Source: Alnus glutinosa (taxonomy: Eukaryota; Streptophyta; Magnoliopsida; Fagales; Betulaceae). From it: a stretch of 64,000 bases of DNA. The notes beneath the pieces are model-generated. The model was not told the origin of the DNA, did not search any database, and saw nothing but the letters and a program-made list of their open reading frames with translations. How positions within the stretch are numbered: position 1 is the first letter of the stretch; every line of letters starts with the position of its first letter. The stretch spans positions 1,188,001 to 1,252,000 of the forward strand of contig NC_084898.1 of the NCBI RefSeq assembly GCF_958979055.1, given 5' to 3'. Below, piece after piece: positions 11,572 to 24,782 of this stretch. A program made the position numbers and the translations under genes.

Positions 11572-14500
11572 TCACTCCCCATAGCTCTCACAGGAGCTCC
11601 CCAGATTAGCCATTACATCTTGAACCAAAAGCCTGAGGACATTGCTGGCCGACGATCTTGAAATATCTATGCACTCCTGCAGGTCTGAATCACAGGCTAT
11701 CAATACCCACTCATTATCATCATCCAGATACTTGATACCAAATGTTCCTATTTCGAGTTTCAACCTCTTTGCCACTTCTTCTTTCAGCTCCAAAATACCT
11801 GAACTCAAAGAAAGCCGAAACCTGATAATAACTTTCCTAAATGTTGCCTTTATCGTGACACTGTTCATCTCTTTCTTAGCTGTAACGTGTGGCATGGTGT
11901 GAGCAAGAGTAGCCATAGATTGGTTAGGAGCCAAACTGGGACATGGTGGGTTAGTCCAACAAAACTCTGGGACCTGCTCATCCAACATAGCATCTGCTAC
12001 TGAAGGACAAAGATTTCTCAAATCTTTTGAACTTCCAGCATCCTCAATTAGCATTCCACCAAATGTTTCTTGAGGTTCTGTCATCAAAAGACCATCAGGT
12101 ATTAAGTATGTAGCTGATATATTGGGTGCCCCTGGGGGTTGATATGCCAAATCAGGGCAGCCGCCTACTTTATTGCATTGCTCGTTGATGGAGGAAATAT
12201 ATAGATGCTTTGCCCGTGTGCTTCCATCCGGGGGACTGCCTTGACATGAACCATGTGAAGTAGGAGTCCCGGCGCTCTCTTCACGTGAGCCACTCCTCGT
12301 TTTGGACCTGTTTGAGCCTCTAACAAGCTCTGGTGGAGAACTACTACGATCACGAATAAGGTTCTTCGGACTCAACTTTCTTCGTCCTTGCAATAGAACT
12401 TCCATCCCAGCCTGTTCGTTGTTTTTGAGTGTTATACCTGTGGGTGATTCATTCTTTTTCTGAGGTTCAGAGAGTTTAAAGGATGGTGATTTTTGTGGAT
12501 TTGACCTATTCAAACTGGAAGGCTGAGAGTCAACAGCAACAGCAAGAGGACTCGTGGTGAGAGAATTTAAATCAAATGCTCCTTCAGCACCTTGAACAGA
12601 TTCAATTACATGCTTTAGCTTACAGAGGGAACGGTTGACCTTGTTGATCTTGCGAGATGGCCACCGGGAGATCCCATGCTGCCTACAGATACGCTTCATT
12701 GTAGTAGGGCAAACTGTAAAGCAAGAACATTTCAAAGAACAATACATTTTAATTGCCATTGCAAATAAACATCCAGTTTTTTATGTACAAATTCAGCATC
12801 ACCCACATCTATATAAGAAAAAATTGCAAGCAACAATTTTTTAGTGTATAAGCATACCACCAAGGCTCTTTGCAGCATCTTTAAGACTTCCAGCAAAATA
12901 TTGTTGGAGAACTTCTAGACTAAGTGATTTCTCAGTTTTTCCACGCTTTCTCTCGGATGTCTTTCTGATCTCCTTATTTTCTAAAGAAGAAAAGTGATCG
13001 ACACTTTCGCCAACATTATTTGCAATGGTGCCTTTATCATTAATGTCATTTAAGTGCAACACTAACTGCTGTTTTGATGATTCTAACTGCACCACATCTC
13101 CCTTATTCAGCAAGCCATCAGGCCTAGGTGGTGATTTCATAGATAAGGGTATTTGTAAAGATTCAAGTCTTGAATCAACTCTCTCATTCGTAGAAACTTG
13201 AATGATTTCGACGGATACTTCATCTTCAAGTTCAATACCCGAAGCAACCTTAAGACTCTGGAAATGCTGCTTCATTGTTGCCAATAGGGAGCCCAATAAA
13301 ATCCGTTGTTCATAGAAGTCTGTAATGCTTGGGGGCAGAAAAAATTCTACAATGTAATCATCATCTCCCGTATGAGTGCTCCTTAAGCAGATGGCAAAAC
13401 AGCTGGCTAAACCAAACATGCGGGCATAGTGTACTAAGGGGTACTCAGTTTTGCAGAATAGGGTAATGTTTTCACAGAAGCATAAGCTATGGGACGAAAA
13501 TGCTCTCCCAGCAACCCCCTGATCCTTTTGCAAGTGATGCTCAACACAGGCCTCCCGGAAACCACACATGTGAGCATCTACAACATAGAGGGCCACATCA
13601 GTTGTGGACATGCAGACTTGTCCCATGCAACCACCATCAAAGCTAGTACAGCTCTTCTTGAGACCACCACCTTGGGCCAGAACACTGCGATGCCTGCATG
13701 GAACCCAAGTCTGAGCCAGAGGTAATTTGTGAGTTTCGCACACCACCGTCAATATTCCCAAAATTTCAGCCAGCGCATTCTGGCGACCTTCATTGCAAAT
13801 CTGGTTAAAGCATTGCCAAGTATATACATCTGTGAGAAAAAAAAAAAAAAAAAAGGAGGTTGGGGGGGGAAATGAAAGAAAAAACACCATATTTATCTTC
13901 TTGGTTCCCAAAAGACTCAGATTTGGCATGCATGATATAGTTGCAGCTCACCTGTGTGTTTGGATGATCCAATATCTTGAAACTTTTCAGATTTACTGCC
14001 TGCACAACAACCGAAATTGTGACTGAGGAATCTTGAAATGCTTGAAGTTACCAATATTTTTCAAGGTGAACAATCTCATAGGCAACAACATTTTCCATAA
14101 GAATCTCATAAAGAGTAGAATCATCACCTGGCAGTCACCAAATAGGAATGAAGCATGAAGTTTGACATGCACAGCAAGGGGAAAGGAGACCAACCTCAAG
14201 TGCTTTGCAGACTTTATCAACCTCAGGTGCATAGTTGATCTTTGTTGAAGTCATGATGATCTCAAGTACACCAACACAGGACTGGCCAGAAGCCTCAAAG
14301 ACAGGCAATGCCAAGCTTCCCTGAACATTGTTATTCTGGGCATGATTACGACGTGGATACTCTCTGCTGGAGTAATACTGCACATTTGGAGTCCATTCCG
14401 GCACTCTTTGCTGGAAAACACGGCCAGGAAGCCCAACCACTCCGTCGTTCTCCTCATCCACAGAAAATGTATATGCCAGAGAGAGCATTCTATACTGATG

Positions 14501-16158
14501 AAGTCCACTGCTATGTGGACCAAGAACAAAAGGTTGCCCTGAAGTTGTGAGCACATACCGGCTCCCATTCTTTATGGGTGCCCAAACCTGAGCTAGAACA
14601 TTGTTTTCCGTCACATCTATGAAGTACCGAAGTGCTTGTGTCATCCTCTCCTTGATTACACAATACCCATCTAAATCATCTAGGGGCTTCAGTCCCATAA
14701 GTGGAGATGGAACTCTTCTATTATTTCCGATCTCCATTTGCATTTCAGTTGCTGAATTGGGAGTACCTGCATATAGTGAAACTTCAATGAGTGAACTACT
14801 GAGTGAAGCCATAATATAACAGAGAAACTGCAAGCAGTGCATAACTGTCCAATTTTTGTTACAGACCATATAGACCCATCACTGATCACCCAATGGAATA
14901 TATTCAAAACTAGATGGTGATAAAGTCTCCGAGTTAAAGCTCGGGCTCAGCAGGATCAACAAACTCCATCCAATTCACTAATTCAGCTGTCATGCAATTG
15001 TCCCTTTGGTTGTCCTGAAACTAAGTAGTAGAAAATAAAATAAACTGGCCAATTAATTAGTTCATGCCCTTTGGTTCCTGATTGTTGGACAAAGTATAGG
15101 GGTCAATTTTATTGTTCATTAATTTCTTATATTTCCATGTTTTAGGGTTCTATTTCCTCATTTTGAAAAAAAATAGGGTCAATTCATGAATGTTATAACT
15201 TGGGAGTCGAATTTTCTACCAATCGCAATCCGTAAAACGAAAAATCTAATTATTCATATTTCAGTAAAATTCTCTTTTAGATTTCTCTTAGTTTCTGGTA
15301 CACCAGAGTTCTTTCGAGGGTTCAAGAAAAGCCCTTATGGATATAAGGGCATCTACCCAAAATGAGATTTAGTCCTACCACACTTTTCATTCTGCGTCAA
15401 TTCCTAAGAGAAGGGCCATATAACCATAATTCTCTCAGTTTAATCCTTCTCTTTTTCTGTCATCCAGGATTTTCGTGCTTCATTTTCTTTCTCTTTTAAA
15501 ATATTAATTAAATCCATCCTTCTTCTTTTTAATCAGTTTTAGCTTAGATGTGTAATCAAAGCAAGTGTTCTTGAGTGTTAGACTATTGATTAACTTATTA
15601 AATTCACTATTTTCTATGAATTTAACATTAATTCATCATTTTCTATCAGTTTTACTTAGTGTTAAGTATTAATTAAATGATTAGCAACAAAAAAAAAGCA
15701 ATATCAATTTAACCTTTCGATCGGTAATTTATCATTTTCAGCAACCGAACAAAGCAAAAGCACCAAGAACCAAACTTTTCCACTCAGTTTCAAACTTTCA
15801 CTACAACATCTCCCATCCAAACAAAGCAAATAATAATAATAATAAAAAATCATAATCCAATCCAAGAAGGAATACGAAACTCACAGGAGAGCAATGGAGA
15901 GGAGTCCGGGGGAGCAGAGGTGGCATGCACTGCGTCGTCGTTTCCATCTGCGAAGGCCCAGGGAGGAGAGAAGAGCTGGTCGGAGAGTGGTGACATGGGA
16001 TTGTGGCTAATGTTGTCGATGTTGTTGTCGGAGAGCAAGAGGATCTGATCCCACGACCAGGAGTCATCTAGATTATCGAAGTCCATGATCAACGCCTCTA
16101 CTCTCTCCTCCTCCTCCTCCTCCTCCCCCGTTGACTTGGGTTCCTCCGGTTCGGCCAT
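11572..16158 (-). CDS. NLP: NIN-like protein (RWP-RK transcription factor), NLP6/7 type
   Basis: Five exons on the minus strand (16158-15885, 14766-14195, 13999-13952, 13800-12858, 12713-11572) join in phase to 992 codons plus TGA, close to the 959 residues of Arabidopsis NLP7. NLPs are nuclear nitrate-responsive transcription factors. Order: acidic N-terminus; conserved N-terminal region with YCVIKERMTQALRYF and LPEWTPNVQYYSS; GAF-like region (about 299-450) with CETHKLPLAQTWVPC and EHHLQKDQGVAGRAF; RWP-RK DNA-binding domain with RWPSRK at 629-634; Ser/Pro-rich linker; C-terminal PB1 domain (about 898-980) with YLDDDNEWVLIACDSDLQE. The ATG at 16158 is the first in frame and fits the family start. 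His386, Leu388 and Tyr418 match reported nitrate-binding residues of NLP7 (H404, L406, Y436), but the position equivalent to Trp395 is Cys377. The phase-consistent acceptor of exon 4 is at 13800; a stronger-looking one 29 bp upstream would shift the frame. Confidence 0.95.
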
Positions 16159-18317
16159 TTCCACGGACTTTCTTTTCCCGGGATTTGCTTTCCGATAATG
16201 TAAGAGGTTGAAAGAGAGGAGGGTGAGGTAATCCAATCCAATTTGCACTTTGCAGTGTCTGATTCCATTTCCAACGGAATCCAACAGCTTGTAATAGTTG
16301 AGTCAATAGAGATAAACTAATGGGGATTGATACTATGTTGCACCTCCTACCCAACCAGGATTAAGCTCCCTTGGATCTGCAATTTCAATAAAATAATAAA
16401 AGAAAAAGTAAAAACAAAAAAAGTTAATAGGTTGTCGTGACACTCTTTAAGGGGTACGGAAATTAAGATCCTATAACAGTTACCTGTTTAAATTGTTAGA
16501 CAGTTTTTACGAGAAGGTCATTAGGATTCATGATAATTTAAAATTTATTTGAACAGATAGATCTTATACGAAATATCTCACAATAATTGCTGGATAGTTA
16601 ATTGACGTAGATTTTCATTCAGATTGGAAGGTGTTGCGGTGAGTCGAGAGTCTTGGAGTGATGCGACTACCTTTTAATGGCACCATCCCTTATGGTTTGG
16701 GAAGTGATTCAAATACCATCAAGATTTGAGAATAGCCCTTAGAGATGTGGTGTGACCGTTGCCCGAATGATCGAGAGTCTTGTGTGATGACCTTTGTTAA
16801 TAGATTGAGGTTTTTCGGCCACGAACCAAAGAATTTCCAAATTTGTATTATGTGTTATATGCTATGATTGAACACCTTAGTGTGTCTCCAACCACCTAAG
16901 CAAACTCTCTTTAATAATTCAACCATAAAATAAATACACATAATAAACAAATGCTAGTGCCTCTAATGTGCATAGCTAATGTGATGTTTAATTAAAGCAA
17001 AACTTACTTTTCACTAATTAATTAATATTTGCTGATTCAACTTCAACTCAAATGTGAGAACCAGTTGAAAAAAAAAGGCAAAATAATTACGGATATTTTA
17101 GATCCTTGAAGAAATAAATTTCAAATTTTATTATATTGTAGCTTCTACTATAAGTTATTCACAAATTGACCCAACAACTTATGTGATATTTACCACATAA
17201 GTTATAAACTAATTAAATTTATCTTTTCATTTATTTTTTTTACTTCATATTTTTACCATTAAGATACTGTTACGTAAATTTGTAAAAAGATTATACTAAA
17301 AAACTATAGTAATCCAAACATTTTTTTCTTAATTAATATAATTGTAGCTTGTTGTCTTAGGCCTACTCTAATTATTCTCAATGTTGTGTGGGGTACAATA
17401 AAAAGATGAAATTAAGCTAACCAATGTTTTTTTTTATTGAGAGACACAATTAGAACAAGTTAGGAAGTAGTCAAAGTGGTGCTATTATTAATTATTATTA
17501 TTATTATTTTTTTTTTTGAAGGGGCTATTATTAATTATTATGATCATAGAAAGGACCCCACAAGATTAATTTGATTATAATATTAGTGTAAAATATCTGG
17601 ATGTTGATTTTGAAAATAGTACAATGATATTCTATATTCGTTTGGGGAGCAGTGTAGAGATTCTCATACAAGTAAACACTTTGTTTGTATAAATCATTGG
17701 CGATATTGACAAATTAATTTCATTGATTTATAGTCTCATTTTTCTGCGATTTTGTTGGTAAAAAATACGTTGTTAAATAAAATTACAGAAAACGTATTAT
17801 TTGATACTGCATATTCAAAAAAATTGTTGTATACGTTTAAAACAAAAAAGAAAAAAAGAAAAAAAGTATGATTCTAAAAATTAAATTGCAACTTTAAATC
17901 TTAAATCGTGATTTTACCAAATGGTTAACTGTATTTTCTTTTTGTTTTTTTAAAATAAAATCACATGTTTTATGTTTTTGAAACCGCAAATTTAATTAGA
18001 CCTTTATTGTTAAGGGTCCACTTAAATTTAATCTTTTTTGAATGTTTGTCTTTTCATAACGGTCATTGAAAGTTTATCTTATCTTAACTGTCATTTTTTT
18101 TTCAAAAAATCTGTCATATGCTTTATACTATAAATAAGACAATTTCCTCCACAATTATCATTCACCGCAACCGATACTTATTTTCCATTCAATTTTTATT
18201 TTTACTCTTATGGCTCGTTTTTTATTTTGAGTCGCTCTTTTCTTTCTAAAATCCTTCATGATGACCAAAGTCAAAAGTGCATATACAATGACTAAAATCA
18301 AAAGTGCACATACTGGG
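16159..18317. other. NLP 5' region and intergenic DNA
   Basis: The first 200 bases or so are likely NLP 5' UTR and promoter. The frame is open upstream of the ATG but contains no further in-frame ATG. The rest is AT-rich with no supported gene. Confidence 0.5.
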
Positions 18318-18847
18318 ATGGATTTTCTTTTTTTCTTTTTTTTTTTTTTTCTTTTTTGAACAGAAACGATAATCTTTCATTGATATGGTGAATAACCTAA
18401 GGCTTACAACTTGAAAATAAGGGACAAGCCCCCCATTCTCTAAACCAGAAGGATCTGGCTTAATAAACAGCTGCACAAGCAGAAATACAACTTTTACAAG
18501 AAAGCCATTTGAGCCTCTTTACGTTAATGCTCGCTTTCTAAAGAAAAGAGTTCAGATCTAGCAATTAGCCAACAAAATATTCCCGTAAAAATTGAACCCA
18601 AACACAAGCAGACTGTGACCCAAGAAAAGAGAAAAAACACACGACACTGAAGCAGAGATCACCCAAAAAGCAAGCTGCCGGCAGTGGAGGAAAAAGGCCA
18701 AGAAGCCGGACTGCGGCGCGTGTGTACGTACACGCGCCGACACCGGCGCCACCCAGACAGAGGACCGACGCCGGACGACCGAAAACCGCCAAGATCGACC
18801 AGAAAAAAGCGACGCTTGGCTCACACGCGCACCAAACATGGATTTTC
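18318..18847 (-). mobile_element. Short non-autonomous retroposon, 5'-truncated, with 10-bp target duplication
   Basis: The block 18328-18837 is bounded by ATGGATTTTC on both sides (18318-18327 and 18838-18847). Read on the minus strand it ends in CTGTTCAAAAAAG and an A-rich tail, the hallmark of LINE-driven retroposition. It is GC-rich and non-coding. It shares CTGCCGGCAGCT, a GCGCGTGT..CGCGCCG block and GTCACAGT/ATCACAGT blocks with the longer plus-strand retroposon at 25893-26929, so both belong to one family. The ORFs on both strands through it are chance. Confidence 0.75.
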
Positions 18848-19122
18848 ATGATAGAATTAGAAACTGATATATTTTATATTCAGACAAATGGAAAATTCCA
18901 AATGGGTATCTCTCATTTTTTTTTTTCTTTTTTTTTAAAAAAAAAAAAGAAAAAGAAAAAGAAAAAGAAAAAAGGCCAAAAGTAACCAACAATTATAAAT
19001 TCTCCCAAAAAAAACAACCACATACCCACAAAGCAACAACATTATTGATAAGCAATCAAAAGCTCCAATTCTTGACCAAAAGGAAAATAAAATAAAAATA
19101 AAAAAGAATAGGAAAAATTATA
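18848..19122. other. Intergenic low-complexity DNA
   Basis: A/G-rich low-complexity tract (18919-18975) and AT-rich sequence. No gene seen. Confidence 0.5.
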
Positions 19123-19790
19123 GTATAACCCTCTAAATTACCACTCATTTTGCAACTAGTCTCATAAACTGTCAACACTACGACTCTGGCCTCCCAAACT
19201 ACCAAAATGTTGAAAAATGATCATTTTGGCAAAATATGCCCATAATATCCATGCCACATGTCATTTTTCAATTAAAAAATAAAAAATTTGAAAAAAAACA
19301 CTAAACTAAAAAAACTTAGATTTTTTTTTTTAGTTTAAAAAAGGAAAATGCTTCGGAAGGGGGTCGCATGATTCAATGTAAAATTTACAAAAGGAAAAAT
19401 AATATATAAATTAGATGGAAAAATTAAGTGAAAAAAAAAGGAAAGGAAGAAGAAAATCACAAAAAAATAAAAACAAAAAATGGAAAATACTAATATAATA
19501 TAAAATAAATATATTTTGTATATACTTTTCCTTGTTCCAAAGAAGTTGATAGGTATACCCTTCAAAAAAAAAAAAATTTGATCCTTCCTTTTTTAGAAAA
19601 AATAAAAAATAAAAAAAGTATTTTTTAGTTTAGTTTTTTTTTAATTGAAAAATGACACGTGGCAGGGGTATTATGGGCATATTTTGTCAAAATTGGCATT
19701 TTTCAAATGTTTTGGTAGTTTGGAGAGCCGAAGTCGAAGTGTTGACAGTTTCTGGGGCTAATTGCAAAATAGATAGTAATTTGATGTAAT
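19123..19790. mobile_element. Foldback element with about 150-bp inverted ends
   Basis: The left end (TAACCCTCTAAATTACCA, then CATTTTGCAACTAGTCTC, AAACTGTCAACACT, CTCCCAAACTACCAAAA, AAAATATGCCCATAATA) returns in reverse complement at the right end. Both arms end with a TGCCACRTGTCATTTTTCAATT block and an A/T tract. The interior is low complexity. The family is different from, but shares the 'CCCAAACTACCAA' block with, the MITEs at 4917 and 33029. Confidence 0.65.
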
Positions 19791-20393
19791 ACCCCGTATT
19801 TTAAGATATTGAATAAAATATCTTAAAATATGATTTAAAGACTATTAATAGGAATAACATACGTACGAATATTTGTGAAATAAATATTCATCAAGATAGG
19901 TATAAATATTTAAGAGATTAAATATTTATAAATATATTTATAAGTGTATAAGAGTTAAAATATATGATATAAGTGTATAAGAGACTTAGCACCCATGATT
20001 GTAAGGGTGTCAAGTTTTCATAAGATCCACGAATTCAACATGAAAACAATACGAAATTAGAGAGTTATGGTTAAAAAATCTTACCCGTTTAATTAAATGA
20101 GTTTTTTTTTTTTTTTTCTAAATTTTTTTTTAAGGATGATAGCATATATGATATGTACGTATATAGAAGGTCGTATAAATACTTCAAATTAAGATTAGTT
20201 AAAAGATAGAAATATCACCGGCCGGTATATAAGTTGAGTGACATATATATGGATATATATCTAACTCTCTTTAAGGTGAATTGACTGACTATATGAGAAT
20301 ATTTTTGTTTGATATTATTTCAATATATTGATGGCGGCAGATTCACTAGTGCATCATCCTTAAGAATTAAGAGACAACAGTCCAACCATGTGT

Positions 20394-20402
20394 GCTGTAT
20401 AT
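20394..20402. repeat. Target-site duplication, left (Pack-MULE)
   Basis: GCTGTATAT directly precedes the element; GATGTATAT follows it at 25196-25204. The unfilled site GATGTATAT is present once in unit 2 at 34780-34788. Nine base pairs is the Mutator-superfamily length. Confidence 0.85.
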
Positions 20403-20924
20403 GAGCTCGTCTATACGGAGGACGAGGGTCAGATCCTCGTCCTACGTGGCACCTTTTTTAGTTTTTTTTTTTTTGTTATTTAAAAAAATATATAAAAAAA
20501 AAATTCTAAAAGAAAAGGCGTGAAAGACTTTTCCCCTTTCCCCCTGTTTCAGAAAATCCATTTTCCTCAAAATTTCAAAATCCCCAAACCTCATCCCTCC
20601 ATCTCCACCATCCCCCTCCCCCACCCACCGCCGACCGCTGCCGCCCACGACCACTCCGACCATGCTGGATGCCACTCGCCTACCAAGCCGACCGTTTCAG
20701 CTTCCCCCTCACCCACTGACAGCGTTTCAGCTTCTCTCCACCACGAGTACCGCCGATCGCCACCCACCGCCAACCAGGAGCTCCAAATTTTTTCCCCCTC
20801 CTCATCTCCTCTCCCACGCTTCTCCATCCTCCCCCCTCACCTCCGGTCGAAAGCCATTTCGACCACGACCACGCCGCACGCTGACCGTTCCGACCACCGT
20901 CAATCTCTCTCTCTACGATCAGTT

Positions 20925-20961
<37 letters not shown>

Positions 20962-20975
20962 TATTTGTGGTTTTT
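20403..20975 (+). repeat. Pack-MULE left terminal inverted repeat
   Basis: Matches the reverse complement of 24783-25195 with an extra segment of roughly 150 bp near the inner end. It contains Pro/Ser/Thr-coding low-complexity frames (20520-21053) that also appear in the right repeat and are not supported as genes. A CT tract lies at 20930-20958. Confidence 0.85.
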
Positions 20976-21073
20976 TTTTGGGGGGGTTTCTCAAACCCCT
21001 TTGCTTACCGTGCTTATCTGTCTATGGAGAAACTTGGGGGTGCGACTAGATAGATCATGTCTGATCTCCTAAA

Positions 21074-22158
21074 AGGGCTGTCAATATTACCATTAATAGG
21101 TACTCTTCTACTGTTCACAATTTTTTTTGTAATGGTTTCTCTTTGTTAATCCTTCCAATCTTTAGTCTGTGGTTCCCTCCAGGGCTTTCTCCTTTATGCA
21201 GTAAACATTGATATGTTTTTTTACAAACCTAGGATTTCTTTATTTCTGGGCACCGGATCTATTTATGGTAAGAAGTAGCAAAACATTTTTAAGATTATAC
21301 AAAAGAAAGATTGGCCTGTTGGTATCTAAAATGGTCATTCCAACCCACTGCCACATAGATAGGCTTATTTCTGGTCTTCTAGTTTCTTGAACTTTGGCAT
21401 CTTGCAAGATGATACCTATCTGAGGGTTGGAAATTTTTGTCAATAGCCTTAGATTCAGACTTCCACCATGCTTAATAGGAAATGGATTTAGTAGCCTAGA
21501 ATTTAGAAATTTCACTTTTTCTGATCTGCGTATGATGTCAAAACTGGTGAATATACTTGCACTGGTACTTGTTTTGCTTTGTCGTGTGTGGACAAGGATT
21601 TCTTCTTAACCATTACCACTTGATTGGCAGTTATTATGGGACTTGTAGTAATTTATGTTCAATATTTTAAGTGTGGCAGTGTTTGTGACTGAAGTGCTCT
21701 GTTTGGTTGCCATTGTAGGTCCGTGCTGTCATGGAAAAATATCCTCCTTATCAGTCTATTTTTGCTAAATTATCCTATGGAGAGAGCCAGATGCTAGACA
21801 AGGCATTCTATGAAGAGGAGGTGAAAAGGCTTTGCTTAGCATTTGAGCAGCAGGTTTGTATTTCAGCAATTGAGTAGCCATTTTTATGAGAGTGAGAAGA
21901 TTGCCATGCCTGATTACATCTAGCTTCTTTAGTCATTTCAAACCGTTGTTGTCTTCTAATTCTTGTTGACTGTTAATAAGCTATTCATGTTTACTCCTGA
22001 TGTATCTTGTGCTTTGTGGTTTGCAGTTCCATTATGGTGTTTTCTTTGCTTACATGAGGTTGAGGGAGCAGGAGATAAGGAATTTGATGTGGATTTCTGA
22101 ATGCGTGGCTCAGAATCAGAAGGCCAGAGTTTATGACAGTGTTGTCTTCATCTTTTAG
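21074..22158 (+). pseudogene. Captured 3' exons of V-type H+-ATPase subunit d (VHA-d)
   Basis: Three exon pieces of the V-ATPase V0 subunit d gene survive with introns. The first (21074-21099) encodes RAVNITIN and runs into a GT donor. The second (21719-21853, AG before, GT after) encodes 45 residues including VMEKYPPYQ and LSYGESQMLDKAFYEEE. The third (22027-22158) encodes [19 protein letters not shown] through the terminal DSVVFIF and the stop. Subunit d couples the V1 rotor to the membrane ring of the vacuolar proton pump. The exon that should lie between pieces one and two (about 36 residues, IGTELTR to CEDIDQ) is not found, and the N-terminal two thirds of the protein are absent. The two last exons are undamaged, so a transcript from the terminal repeat could splice through them. 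Introns show the capture was from DNA, not mRNA. Confidence 0.9.
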
Positions 22159-24782
22159 TTCAATTTTTGACTCGGAAGAAAAAGTAATTTGTTCTTTTGC
22201 ATAATCTTCTGTAAATCACCTCCCTCTCATCCTCCAATGTTTAGCAGAGATACCTACCTCTCCCTTTGTGAGATTGTGTTAAAAATTATAGTTTTTGTTT
22301 GTTTGTTTATTAGGAAAGTTATTGTATAAGATTGGTAGAATATATTCTTGTTGTAAGAAGAAATTGGATTTTATTTATCGTGTTTCAAAATAATAAGAAT
22401 AATACTTTGGTGGTCACATAAAAGTAATACCTATTACCTTGGTTGTTGCTCTCCCTGCGCATCAGTAGAATGGTTGAATAACCTCCAGAAGTCGGTTATT
22501 GGAATGCAATAGATTGTAATCCATGGATATGAAAGTTGCTTAAGAGGGAATGCATGCAGTTGGCGTTGAAAAATAAAAGTACCGATTGATGAAGAAACAC
22601 TATCAAATTGCTCTAGCCTTTTCATTGGATTTTTTAATTTTATTTCAAGCATTGTATGTTATAAAGATATAGAGAAGTTTATATCTTTATGTTGTAATAT
22701 TGGATTTTGAAGAGGCACTATAGGTGTTGTTGGACTTGTATTGTCATCTTATTTTGTACCGGATGTGATTATCTAGCTGTTTTGCTTTGTACATGCACTC
22801 ACTGCATTTAAAAATCAGGTCATTAAAGACATATATAGCTATTTTGTACATGCAAATTTTAGTGCAGAATTCGACTCTTTTTCTTCTCAAACATCAACAG
22901 GACACAAAGATTTGGCATAATCCACTTTGTTTCACTCAAGCACTCTAATTTGGCAACTCATCATCATACTTGACACCAAATTTAAACAATTTACTAAGGT
23001 CCATTTAAACTCTAAGGTTCAAAGGAAAATTTACTACAAAGAGAATTTTTTTTTTTTTTTTTATCAAAATATAACATAGTAAATAAATTAACAGTGACAA
23101 AGTGCACGAGTTTTCATCTTTAACATATTCACATCCATCTACCCGCGGTTCTAAAACCAAACTTCAATCTTTTTGAGCTCAATGTTGCCTTCGCAAAGAG
23201 CTAAAACATTACGGAAGAAAAATTACAAGAACAAAAAGAAGAAAAAGAAAAAAAAGAAAAAGAGAGAGAGCACAAAATAGTGCCAAAACAACAACAAAAT
23301 ACATTGTAACAGTGTTTGATCTTCAAGTAAGTTTCTACTTTGCTTCATCTTCACTCTAAGGAAGTTCATCTTCATCTTGAGACAAAAGTCGACCTTTTTT
23401 TTTTTTTTTTTTTATCTTCGATTAAGTTGCATTGGTCCATCTTCACCCCGAGGGTGTTCTCAAAGGTTTAGGCTTTCAACAATGGCAAGGAGCCCCTACA
23501 CTTTTGAAACTAGTATTCTGAATTTATATGGCCAAGATAAATGAGTAATGTATTTGTGGAAACAAGTTTGATCACACCTTAATTACATATACGTATGAAA
23601 GAATTCCAAGGATGCAAGCAAGTAGTAGTGACAAAGTTTAACTACTAGAAAACCACAAATAAAAAAAGTAAAACATTATGTTGCACTAATTCAAGAAGCA
23701 TTTGGATTTCCATGAAAATTAAAAGCAAACTTCTTTCACCCTTTTGCATTTTCGAATTTCATGATCATCTATCATTGCAACTGAATTTATTGTAAAACCT
23801 ATACAAGAACTTAGTAATACCAAAAAAATGCAAAAAAACCACACATCACTTAGAAGCAGTTAAATCTAATGATAAGTAAGAAAAATGGTTAACAAACCAC
23901 CCACCAGTAACAAAAAAAAAAAAATTCAAGAGATCTATTTTCTTTGAAAAAGCCAAAGCAGACAACTCAAATACGTGGGAGTACTGCACAAGAATCTCTT
24001 ATCCATATGTACAACCAGATCATTGAAGTAGTGAACAACATCGGGTCTAATTAGTGCTTGCTCAGAGTAGTTGGCAATTACTCTACAATCAAATCAACAA
24101 ATAAAAAAACATTTTCTACACCACAAATTTCTCAAGCTCATCCGATAAATATCCAAAAACCGAAGAAAACATTGCAATCCTAATAAAAGTTTCTAGCAAA
24201 CGAAACAGATAATAACAAAAATTAACCAACATATGACCATACAGCCATTTGCAAGAAAGAAAGAGAACCGAAACATTAGCACAATCTATAAAATGGAAAT
24301 TGGCAATGCCATCTGCCATTTAGTTTAAGGTAGGGTCTAGGATCTGTTTGGTTATCTGTGTAGATGGAAGCAACATTAAATCATTATTTGAACTTTTGAA
24401 GAGAAATAAAGAAAACAGACAATTAGTTGTGGAAATCATTTTTCGGTACTTTATCATGTTCAAGCTCCAAGAAAGTGGAAAAATTAGTAGGCTGTTTCTT
24501 TCTCCTAAAGCTTTGTTTGCTTGAAGAACTGGCGCTGCTACGTTTATATCCTAGTGAATCATATTTGATTAATTGTAGTTAGGTAGTACTGTGATTTTCT
24601 GAACAAGAACCTGAAATATCTTTACGACATGAGCCATCAACGAATACAAAAAAGAACAGGAATTTTTGAACAATAACAAATACAAAACCATAGAAACCAT
24701 GTCAAACCAAAAAATCAAGACCTGCTGCAAATATTTATTCAAAACTCAAATTAACACCTACCCATACCAAGAAATCAAGAAA

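Noticed and set aside
16159..16284. N-terminal extension of the NLP frame beyond the chosen ATG
   Set aside because: The frame is open but begins at TTG and has no upstream in-frame ATG; family alignment supports the ATG at 16158.
20520..21072. 177- and 136-codon Pro/Ser-rich ORFs in the Pack-MULE left repeat
   Set aside because: They lie in the terminal inverted repeat, overlap in two frames and on the opposite strand, and have low-complexity composition. They recur in part at 24735-25097 because the repeat does.
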